Shown one piece after another: positions 1 through 5,759 of a stretch of 6,985 nt of DNA (positions are counted from its first letter, which is position 1; each line of letters starts with the position of its first letter). The translations under genes were made by a program, and so were the position numbers. Where the stretch lies: positions 1 through 6,985 of the forward strand of contig JBLNBU010000251.1 of NCBI GenBank assembly GCA_050260215.1. Reading direction: 5' to 3'. The notes under the pieces were generated by a model, which saw only the letters and a program-made list of their open reading frames with translations, was not told where the DNA came from and searched no databases. This DNA comes from JBLNBU01 sp050260215 (lineage in GTDB: Bacteria > Pseudomonadota > Alphaproteobacteria > Rhodospirillales > Magnetospirillaceae).

Positions 1-1
1 A

Positions 2-571
2 AGGGCCAGCCATCCCCGGCTGGCCACCCTGGACACCCGCTTCGATCCGGGCAGCAACATCCTGGCCATCCACCGCAACGGCCGCCGGGTGGTCGCCGCC
101 GACCCGGGCAACGCTGCCGGACGTGCCGTGCTGTCCGAGTTCTTCGCCGCCTTCCTGGGGGCCGGTCCGTCCGGCCGGCCGCAACTGGTCGAAGAGGCCG
201 AGGCCGCCTTCCTGGACCAGCCACGCCCGCTGATCTCGCTGGTCGGCACCGGCTCGCTGGCCGAGGTCGAGCGCCTTGCCCGGCGACCCATTGGACTTGA
301 ACAGCTGCGCACCAACCTGCTGGTGGCCGGTCTGCCGCCCTGGCGGGAACTGGGTTGGGTCGGCGCCCATCTGCGCGTGGGCAATGCCGTGCTCAGGGTG
401 GTCGAGGTGCTGGTCCGCCACCGCCCCCTGGCCGATCCCGTCACCGGCCGGGTCGACATGGTGGTGCCGCTGAAGCTGGCGGCAGCCTTCGGCCACCGCT
501 GCCTGGGCGTGCTGGCCGAGGTGGTCGAGGGAGAAGAGGTGGAATTGGGAGACGTGGTCGAGCCGGCGTGA
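2..571 (+). CDS. MOSC-domain-containing protein, 3' part (5' end outside window)
   Basis: The reading frame is open from base 2 to a TGA at 569-571, giving 189 visible residues. The true start lies upstream. A GTG at 89 falls inside continuous conserved-looking sequence, so it is not a convincing start. The fragment begins with a beta-type segment (RLATLDTRFDP) like the N-terminal part of alphaproteobacterial MOSC proteins. It then carries the core pattern LRTNLLVAGLPPW followed by WVGAHLRVGNAVLRVVE, DPVTGRVD, and a C-terminal GHRCLGVLAEVVEG-x-VELGD. MOSC domains occur in molybdenum cofactor sulfurases and in mARC/YiiM-type proteins, and are proposed to handle sulfur or Moco. The position where most family members have Cys (an RCAATNVDP-like stretch) reads RHRPLADP here, so the usual Cys is replaced by His (codon 419-421) with one residue missing. 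The fold assignment is fairly safe, but the substrate is unknown. The gene is convergent with the minus-strand genes to its right. Confidence 0.75.
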   Translation, partial: RASHPRLATLDTRFDPGSNILAIHRNGRRVVAADPGNAAGRAVLSEFFAAFLGAGPSGRPQLVEEAEAAFLDQPRPLISLVGTGSLAEVERLARRPIGLEQLRTNLLVAGLPPWRELGWVGAHLRVGNAVLRVVEVLVRHRPLADPVTGRVDMVVPLKLAAAFGHRCLGVLAEVVEGEEVELGDVVEPA

Positions 572-587
572 TGCGCCGACGCCCCAT

Positions 588-648
588 CGTCATGGCCGGG
601 CGTGACCCGGCCATCCATGGCCCCCCCGGGCCAAGCCCGGGGGTGACG
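588..648. repeat. Compound palindromic (REP-like) intergenic element with two hairpins
   Basis: Two GC-rich hairpins stand side by side and are closed by an outer inverted repeat. The outer arms are CGTCA (588-592) and TGACG (644-648). Hairpin 1 is ATGGCCGGG (592-600), loop CGTGA, CCCGGCCAT (606-614). Hairpin 2 is CCCCCGGG (623-630), loop CCAAG, CCCGGGGG (636-643). All arms pair perfectly. The element lies in the gap between two convergent genes, 16 bases after the MOSC stop and 10 bases before the DUF4167 stop. From memory, units of this style (GTCATGGCCGGG-type halves) are scattered through many alphaproteobacterial genomes. No T-tract follows, so it is not a classical intrinsic terminator, but it could limit convergent read-through or protect 3' ends. 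Confidence 0.7.
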
Positions 649-658
649 CACAAGGAAA

Positions 659-1063
659 TCAGGCCCCGACCGGCTCGGACGGCTGGTTGTCGCCGGCGGC
701 CTCGGCGGATTCGCCGCCGCCCTCACCCTCGCCTTCCTCGTCCTGGTCGGACGGGATGGCCTGATCCTCGGCCGGGGTCGGCATGCCCTGCGGGCGGGCG
801 CGGCCGGCGTTCTGGTTGTGGGCGTTGATCACGCGGAAATAGTGTTCCGCATGCTGGTAGTAGTTCTCGGCGGCGACACGGTCGCCCTGCGACGACGCGT
901 CGCGGGCCATGGCCAGATACTTCTCCAGCACCTGGTGCGCGTTGCCGCGGATGCGGCCGTCCGGACCATTGCTGTCGAAGACCTGGGTGCCCCGGTTGGG
1001 AATATGCTTCTTGCCGCCGTTATTGTTGTTGCCACGGCCTCGGGAGCGCTGCTTCGGATTCAC
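659..1063 (-). CDS. DUF4167 domain-containing protein (134 aa, function unknown)
   Basis: This encodes a small protein of the DUF4167 family, a group of unknown function known mainly from Alphaproteobacteria. From the chosen GTG start, residues 1-24 are basic and low-complexity (NPKQRSRGRG, NNNN, GGKKHIPNRG). Residues 27-80 are the conserved core: QVFDSNGPDGRIRGNAHQV, then helices EKYLAMARDA and DRVAAENYYQHAEHYFRVI. Residues 97-134 are acidic and probably disordered (DQDEEGEGEGGGE). The family usually begins shortly before the R/G/N-rich stretch, which supports GTG at 1063-1061; AAGG and AGG at 1076-1069 precede it at workable spacing. The frame stays open upstream as far as a TTG at 1294, but that extension has no family resemblance and is probably non-coding. 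The gene lies 253 bases downstream of prmC on the same strand. A nucleic-acid-binding role is only a guess from the basic N-terminus. Confidence 0.82.
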   Translation of the reverse strand: MNPKQRSRGRGNNNNGGKKHIPNRGTQVFDSNGPDGRIRGNAHQVLEKYLAMARDASSQGDRVAAENYYQHAEHYFRVINAHNQNAGRARPQGMPTPAEDQAIPSDQDEEGEGEGGGESAEAAGDNQPSEPVGA

Positions 1064-1316
1064 TCTAGCCTGCCTTATGCCTTGTCGTGTTGCTCGATTC
1101 CCATCAGGCGGGCTCTCGGCCCGACCTCGTCCGCTTCCAGCAGGGGGTGCGGCGATGGGGGAAATAACGGCTCGGAGACCGGGAGGCGGAGCGTTCAATG
1201 GCTCGACGCCGGGCCAGGCCACGGTGGCGCGTTTCGGCACGCACCGTAGACGGGAACCTCCGTCTTTCCAACCATTTTTTTCATCCGCACCCAAACTCGC
1301 CGCCGACGGATTTCCG
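1064..1316. other. Gap between prmC and the DUF4167 gene (leader region)
   Basis: This is the only sizeable gap inside the minus-strand gene run. It contains a run of seven T on the + strand (A on the minus strand) around 1275-1281. It also has a perfect 6-bp stem AGACGG (1248-1253) / CCGTCT (1260-1265) with a 6-base loop. Neither is arranged as a clear intrinsic terminator for prmC, because no U-run follows the stem on the minus strand. A minus-strand ATG at 1284-1282 opens a 29-codon ORF ending in TGA at 1197-1195, with only weak support. I could not find a convincing -35/-10 pair for DUF4167; TTGGAA near 1270 with 17 bases to TACGGT is the best but poor. The region may hold a separate promoter and 5' leader, or may be transcribed through from prmC. 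Confidence 0.5.
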
Positions 1317-2165
1317 TCACCGCCTTGCCGCGACCACGCACCGTTCGATGCCGGCGATATCGCGCCGTATTTCCCGCACGGCCAAACCCGACCTCTCCAA
1401 CAGGCCGGCGACCGCGGCCGCCTGCCCGGCCCCCACTTCCAGCGCAGTCAGCCCGCCCCGGCCCAGCAGCCGCGCGATGTCGGGAGCCAGCGCGCGATAG
1501 CAGTCCAGCCCATCGGTCCCGCCGGCCAGCGCCTGACGCGGTTCGTACACCGCCACCTCGGGATCGAGGCCGGCGATTTCGTCATCGGGGATATAGGGAG
1601 GGTTGGAGACGATGACATCGAAGCATTCGGTCAGTCCCCTCCCCCAATCGCCCAGCTTGAACGCCGCCCGCCCGGCCAGGCCGGTGGTAGCGGCATTGCC
1701 TTCGGCCACGGCCAGGGCGCCCGCATTGGCGTCGATGCCGAGCCCGGTGGCGTTGGGCAGTTCGGCCAGCAGGGCCAGAAGGATGGCCCCGGTGCCGGTG
1801 CCGAAGTCCAGCAGCCGCAGCGGGGCCGAATGGTCGGGCAGCGCCGACAGCACCGCCTCGACCACCGTTTCGGTATCGGGGCGCGGCGCCAGGGTGTCGG
1901 CGGAAACCGCCAGAGTCAGGCTCCAGAAGCCCTTGCGGCCAAGCACGTGGGACATGGGCTCGCGGGCGACGCGGCGCTCCAGCAGATGGCGGAACCGCTC
2001 GCTCTGGGCGTCGTCCAGCTGCATCTCGGGGCGCGAGAACACCATGGTCGGCACCACCCCGGCCGCCTCGGCGACCAGCAGGCGGGCGTCCAGCCTGGGA
2101 TCGTCGACCCCGGCAGCGGCCAGGCGCTCGGCAGCGGTACGGACGGCGGCGGCAAAGGTGATCAT
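1317..2165 (-). CDS. prmC: Peptide chain release factor N5-glutamine methyltransferase PrmC
   Basis: PrmC (HemK) is a cytosolic S-adenosylmethionine-dependent enzyme that methylates the glutamine of the GGQ motif in release factors RF1 and RF2, raising termination efficiency. The 282-residue protein has the family length. Residues 1-80 form the helical N-terminal domain that docks the release factor. LAPRPDTE (92-99) is the conserved linker before the catalytic domain. LLDFGTGTGAI (118-128) is the SAM-binding motif I, GIDAN (143-147) the acidic motif, and SNPPYIP (187-193) the glutamine-binding NPPY motif. EPRQALAGG-x-DGL (208-220) is also typical of the family. The ATG at 2165-2163 lies 28 bases after the prfA stop. 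No strong Shine-Dalgarno is visible, so translation may be partly coupled to prfA. Its substrate RF1 is encoded immediately upstream, an arrangement also known in enterobacteria (hemA-prfA-prmC). Confidence 0.96.
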   Translation of the reverse strand: MITFAAAVRTAAERLAAAGVDDPRLDARLLVAEAAGVVPTMVFSRPEMQLDDAQSERFRHLLERRVAREPMSHVLGRKGFWSLTLAVSADTLAPRPDTETVVEAVLSALPDHSAPLRLLDFGTGTGAILLALLAELPNATGLGIDANAGALAVAEGNAATTGLAGRAAFKLGDWGRGLTECFDVIVSNPPYIPDDEIAGLDPEVAVYEPRQALAGGTDGLDCYRALAPDIARLLGRGGLTALEVGAGQAAAVAGLLERSGLAVREIRRDIAGIERCVVAARR

Positions 2166-2193
2166 GGGCGGCAGCGCCTGGGGCGACAGGCGC

Positions 2194-3249
2194 TCACTCC
2201 ATTTCCGCCAGGCGTTCGGCCTGGTCGGCGGCGACCAGGGCGTCGACCATTTCTTCCAGGGCCTCGCCCTTCATCACCTCGTCGATCTTGTAGAGCGTCA
2301 GGTTGATGCGGTGGTCGGTGACCCGGCCTTGCGGGAAGTTGTAGGTACGGATGCGTTCCGAGCGGTCGCCGCTGCCCACCTGGCTCTTGCGGCTGGCGGC
2401 GCGTTCGGCGGCCTTGGTCTCGCGCTCGCGCTCGTAGAGGCGCGCGCGCAGGATCTTCAGCGCGGTCGCCTTGTTCTTGTGCTGGCTTTTTTCCTGCTGG
2501 CAGGCCACCGCCAGGCCGGTGGGGATGTGGGTGACGCGCACCGCGGAATCGGTGGTGTTGACGCTTTGGCCGCCCGAGCCCTGGCTGCGGAAGACGTCGA
2601 AGCGCAGGTCCTTGTCTTCGAGGTGGATGTCGACCTCTTCGGCCTCGGGCAGCACGGCGACGGTGGCGGCCGAGGTGTGGATGCGCCCGCCCGCCTCGGT
2701 GACCGGCACGCGCTGGACCCGGTGCACGCCCGATTCGAACTTGAGGCGCGCGAACACGCCCCGGCCCGAGATGGTGGCGCTGGCTTCCTTCAAGCCGCCG
2801 ATTTCCGTCTCGTTGACGTCCATGACCTCGAAGCGCCAGCCGCGCTTGGCGGCATAGCGCTCGTACATGCGCAGCAGTTCGGCGGCGAACAGGGCGGCTT
2901 CCTCGCCGCCGGTGCCGGCACGGACTTCCAGGATGGCGTTCTTGTCGTCGGCCTCGTCCTTGGGCAGCAGCATCAGCTGCACGTCGCGCTCGAGGCCGGG
3001 GATGCGCTCCTTGAGGCCGTAATACTCTTCCTCGGCCAGGTCCTTCATGTCGGGATCGGCCATCATGGCCTCGGCCTCGGCCATGTCGGCCATGGCCTTG
3101 CGCAGTGCCTGCACCGCCTCGACCACCGGTTCCAGGTCGGACAGTTCCTTGGACAGCTTGGCGTAGGCCGAGGCGTCGCCCGAGGCCAGCTGCTCGCGCA
3201 GCTCGTCGTAGCGGTACAGCACCTTGTCGAATTGGACGTCCAGGTTCAT
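2194..3249 (-). CDS. prfA: Peptide chain release factor 1 (RF1)
   Basis: RF1 recognises UAA and UAG stop codons in the ribosomal A site and triggers hydrolysis of peptidyl-tRNA. The 351-residue product matches family length. Residues 1-95 form the helical domain 1. PVT at 182-184, inside QRVPVTEAGGRIHTSAATVA, is the P-x-T tripeptide anticodon that marks RF1 rather than RF2 (which has SPF). GSGGQSVN (224-231) carries the catalytic GGQ at 226-228, whose Gln228 is the expected methylation target of PrmC. RSERIRTYNFPQGRVTDHRI (297-316) is a typical C-terminal signature. The ATG at 3249-3247 is only 2 bases beyond the hemA TAG. It is preceded by GGAAG (3261-3257) at 7 bases, placed across the end of hemA, so translational coupling with hemA is likely. 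Nothing appears damaged or unusual. Confidence 0.98.
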   Translation of the reverse strand: MNLDVQFDKVLYRYDELREQLASGDASAYAKLSKELSDLEPVVEAVQALRKAMADMAEAEAMMADPDMKDLAEEEYYGLKERIPGLERDVQLMLLPKDEADDKNAILEVRAGTGGEEAALFAAELLRMYERYAAKRGWRFEVMDVNETEIGGLKEASATISGRGVFARLKFESGVHRVQRVPVTEAGGRIHTSAATVAVLPEAEEVDIHLEDKDLRFDVFRSQGSGGQSVNTTDSAVRVTHIPTGLAVACQQEKSQHKNKATALKILRARLYERERETKAAERAASRKSQVGSGDRSERIRTYNFPQGRVTDHRINLTLYKIDEVMKGEALEEMVDALVAADQAERLAEME

Positions 3250-3251
3250 CG

Positions 3252-4505
3252 CTATTCTTCCAGACGGAACAGCCTGCGCAGGGTCTTTTCCATGGCCTGC
3301 CACTCGGCCCCTTCGGCGGCGATGTCCTTCATCACCTCGGACGGGCTGTGCAGCAGGCGGTTGACCAGCAGGCGGGTGGCTTCGGCGGCGTCCGAGCCGG
3401 CCTCGGCCAGCACCGCCTCGCGCATGTGGTCGAAGTGGTGGCGGAGCGCCACAATGGCCGGCACGGCGGCGCGGGCCGCATGGCCCTTGAGATAGGCGGC
3501 GACCTCGGCCTCGACGATCTCCCAGGCGGCACGCGCCGCCTGCTCGCGGGTGGCGCGACCGGCCAGCGCCACCTTCTCGAGGTCGGCAAGGTCGTAGAGG
3601 AAGGCGTTGTCGACCCGGTTGACCGCCGGCTCGATGTCGCCGGGAATGCCGGCGTCGACCAGGAACATCGGCTTGCGGCGCCGGCGCTTCAAGGCGGCGC
3701 CGACCGCCTCGGCGGTGACCACCACGGTGCGCCCGCCGACGCAGGTCAGCACCACGTCGGCGCCGGCAAGCGCCTCGCGCATCTCCTCGAACGGCAGCAC
3801 CGAGCAGTCGAGCGCACGGGCCACCGCCTCGGCGCGACCGGCCCGCGGCGCCGTGACCATCAGCTTGCTCAAGCCGGCGGCCAGCAGGCTTTCGGCCGCC
3901 AGCTCGCCCATGTCGCCGGTGCCGACCAGGAGGCCGGTGCAGCCGGCCAGGTCGCCGTGCAGGTCGCGGGCCAGCTGGACGGCGGCGGCGGCGATGCTGA
4001 CCGGGCCTTCGCCGATGGCGGTGTCGGAACGCACCCGTTTGGCCACGCCGAAGGCCGCCTGCAGGAAGCCTTCCAGCCCCGCCCCGCAGGCGCCCGCCTC
4101 GCGGGCCAGGCGGTGAGCGGCCTTGACCTGGCCCAGCACGTGGGCCTCGCCGATGACCAGGCTGTCGAGCGCGGCGGTGACCGCGAAGCCGTGGCGCACC
4201 GCTTCGGCCCCCGAAAGCACGTAGAGCTGGGGCGACAGCGCTGCCGGGGCCAGGCCGGTCCGAGCCGCGAAAGCCTCGCAGACCAGGCGGGCGACGTGGT
4301 CGTGATCCTCGGCCGCCGCCCACACCTCGACACGGTCGCAGGTCGACAGCACCAGCGCGTCGGCCAGGCCTGCCGCCTTCAGCCCGTCCAGGAAGGCCGG
4401 CGCCAGCGCGTCCTCGACGAACAGGGCGTCGCGCAGGGACAGCGACGCCGAGCGGTGGTTGGCACCGACGACGACGAGGCGATTGGGGCTGGTCCCGGCG
4501 GCCAA
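3252..4505 (-). CDS. hemA: Glutamyl-tRNA reductase
   Basis: This enzyme reduces the glutamate of Glu-tRNA(Glu) with NADPH to glutamate-1-semialdehyde, the first committed step of C5-pathway tetrapyrrole synthesis. The 417 residues fit the family. VVVGANHRSASL (11-22) is the N-terminal signature. LSTCDRVE (53-60) carries the catalytic Cys56, with Asp in place of the Asn common in other bacteria. SLVIGEAHVLGQVK (115-128) is the conserved substrate-side segment. LLVGTGDMGELA (192-203) is the NADPH-binding glycine-rich loop. The helical C-terminus (about 320-417) is the dimerisation domain. The start is TTG at 4505-4503, preceded by AGAGGA (4515-4510) with a 4-base spacer. No ATG or GTG lies between this and the signature, so TTG is the most economical choice. 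The hisS stop is 10 bases upstream. Note that in alphaproteobacteria the symbol hemA is often used for 5-aminolevulinate synthase, an unrelated enzyme; this gene is the gtrA-type reductase. Confidence 0.96.
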   Translation of the reverse strand: MAAGTSPNRLVVVGANHRSASLSLRDALFVEDALAPAFLDGLKAAGLADALVLSTCDRVEVWAAAEDHDHVARLVCEAFAARTGLAPAALSPQLYVLSGAEAVRHGFAVTAALDSLVIGEAHVLGQVKAAHRLAREAGACGAGLEGFLQAAFGVAKRVRSDTAIGEGPVSIAAAAVQLARDLHGDLAGCTGLLVGTGDMGELAAESLLAAGLSKLMVTAPRAGRAEAVARALDCSVLPFEEMREALAGADVVLTCVGGRTVVVTAEAVGAALKRRRRKPMFLVDAGIPGDIEPAVNRVDNAFLYDLADLEKVALAGRATREQAARAAWEIVEAEVAAYLKGHAARAAVPAIVALRHHFDHMREAVLAEAGSDAAEATRLLVNRLLHSPSEVMKDIAAEGAEWQAMEKTLRRLFRLEE

Positions 4506-4515
4506 GGAGTCCTCT
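4506..4515 (-). promoter_or_regulatory. Ribosome binding site deciding the hemA TTG start
   Basis: The hisS-hemA spacer reads AGAGGACTCC on the minus strand, directly after the hisS TAG and directly before TTG. AGAGGA is a good anti-16S match, though 4 bases is a short spacer. Since the first family signature residues come only about ten codons later, this purine block supports a TTG initiation codon. Confidence 0.55.
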
Positions 4516-5754
4516 CTAGCGGCGCGACAGCAGAGCGTCGACCAGGCCGGCCAGCGGCACCTCGGCCTGGGACCCGTCGTCCAGGTCGCGCAAGGTCACG
4601 GCGCCGCGCGCCGCCTCGTCCTCGCCCAGGATGACGGCGAAGCGGGCGGCGACCTTGTTGGCGCGCGCCATGCGCTTCTTCATGTTGCCCGAAAAGCCCA
4701 GGTCCACCGCCAGCCCGGCGACGCGCAGCCGTTCGGCCACCGCCATGGCGGCCATCTGGTCGCCCATGGGGATGACGGCGACAGGGCGCTCGGCCGCGGG
4801 CGGCTCGCCCACCAGCATGGACAGGCGCTCGACGCCGGCGGCAAAGCCGATGCCCGGCGTGCGCGCCCCGCCCATGGTGGCGATCAGCTCGTCATAGCGG
4901 CCACCGGCCAGCACGGTGCCCTGGGAGCCCAGCGCGGTGGTGGTGAACTCGAAAGCGGTGTGGCAGTAATAGTCCAGCCCGCGCACCAGCCGGTCGTTGA
5001 CCGTATAGGGGATGCCCAGGCGCTCGAGCCCGCCGGTGACCTGCTCGAAGAATTCCCGGGCCGCCGGGGTCAGGCAGTCGGACATGGACGGCGCGCCGGC
5101 GACGATGCGCTTGTCGCCCTCGTCCTTGGAGTCCAGCACGCGCAGCGGATTGCGCTCCAGACGGTTGCGGCTATCTTCGGACAACTGGTCGCGGTGGGGC
5201 GCCAGGTAGGCGACCAGGGCGTCGCGATAGGCGGCGCGGCTTTCCGCGTCGCCCAGGGTGTTGAGTTCCAGGTTCACCTTGTCGCCCAGGCCCAGGGCCG
5301 ACAAGATGCCCCAGGCCAGCGCGATCACCTCGACGTCGGCCAGCGGGTTCTCGACGCCCAGAAGCTCGACACCAACCTGGTGGAACTGGCGCAGGCGGCC
5401 CTTCTGCGGACGCTCGTGGCGGAACATGGGCCCGCGATAGAACAGCTTGAGCGGCAGCGACTGGCCCAGGCTGTTGGAGATGAAGGCGCGCGCCACCCCG
5501 GCGGTGCCCTCGGGACGCAGCGTGATGGAATCGCCCGAGCGGTCGGCGAAGGTGTACATCTCCTTGGTCACCACGTCGGAGGTCTCGCCCAGCGTACGGG
5601 CGAACACCTCGGTGAACTCGAAGATGGGGGTGACGATCTCGCCGTAGCCGTAGCGACGGGCCACGGCAAAGGCGGTGTCCTCGACCCAGCGGTGGCGCCG
5701 GGCGTCGTCGGGAAGCAGATCGTGGGTGCCGCGCACCGGCTGAAGACTGGACAC
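4516..5754 (-). CDS. hisS: Histidyl-tRNA synthetase
   Basis: This class II aminoacyl-tRNA synthetase joins histidine to tRNA(His) using ATP. Counting from the GTG at 5754-5752 it has 412 residues, close to the family norm. QPVRGTHDLLP (5-15) is the standard opening. SITLRPEGTAG (76-86) is the ATP/histidine pocket. FYRGPMFRHERPQKGR-x-RQFHQ (105-125) is motif 2. LVRGLDYY (256-263) and AGGRYDEL (283-290) are the two histidine-specific motifs. GIGFAAGVERL (301-311) is motif 3. The anticodon-binding domain covers about 325-412. Two in-frame GTG starts compete. The one at 5763-5761 overlaps the ispG stop as GTGA but abuts the purine run. The one at 5754 sits 8 bases after GAAGGGG and gives the familiar start SSLQPVRGTHD, so I prefer it. 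Either way hisS is tightly coupled to ispG. Confidence 0.97.
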   Translation of the reverse strand: MSSLQPVRGTHDLLPDDARRHRWVEDTAFAVARRYGYGEIVTPIFEFTEVFARTLGETSDVVTKEMYTFADRSGDSITLRPEGTAGVARAFISNSLGQSLPLKLFYRGPMFRHERPQKGRLRQFHQVGVELLGVENPLADVEVIALAWGILSALGLGDKVNLELNTLGDAESRAAYRDALVAYLAPHRDQLSEDSRNRLERNPLRVLDSKDEGDKRIVAGAPSMSDCLTPAAREFFEQVTGGLERLGIPYTVNDRLVRGLDYYCHTAFEFTTTALGSQGTVLAGGRYDELIATMGGARTPGIGFAAGVERLSMLVGEPPAAERPVAVIPMGDQMAAMAVAERLRVAGLAVDLGFSGNMKKRMARANKVAARFAVILGEDEAARGAVTLRDLDDGSQAEVPLAGLVDALLSRR

Positions 5755-5759
5755 CGGGC

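Noticed and set aside
1248..1281. Stem-loop followed by a T run on the + strand, resembling a terminator
   Set aside because: The T run starts about ten bases after the stem, and no + strand gene ends here. On the minus strand the A run precedes the stem, so it does not act as a prmC terminator.
1064..1294. 77-codon upstream extension of DUF4167 from a TTG at 1294
   Set aside because: The added residues have no resemblance to the family, and the GTG at 1063 has a better ribosome binding site and the expected N-terminus.
909..2306. Long + strand open frames opposite DUF4167 and prmC (also 3105-4634 and 4459-5874)
   Set aside because: They are shadows of well-supported minus-strand genes, with no recognisable motifs and biased Gln/Gly/Arg content.
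1603..3495. Long + strand open frame of 630 codons opposite prmC, prfA and the end of hemA
   Set aside because: It is antisense to genes with clear catalytic motifs and has low-complexity Ala/Arg/Ser-rich composition typical of high-GC shadow frames.
2194..4323. Minus-strand open frame of 709 codons that would join part of the hemA region to prfA
   Set aside because: Its first half is an out-of-frame, Gly/Arg-rich reading of hemA. Only the part from the ATG at 3249 is real RF1, so this is not a fusion protein.
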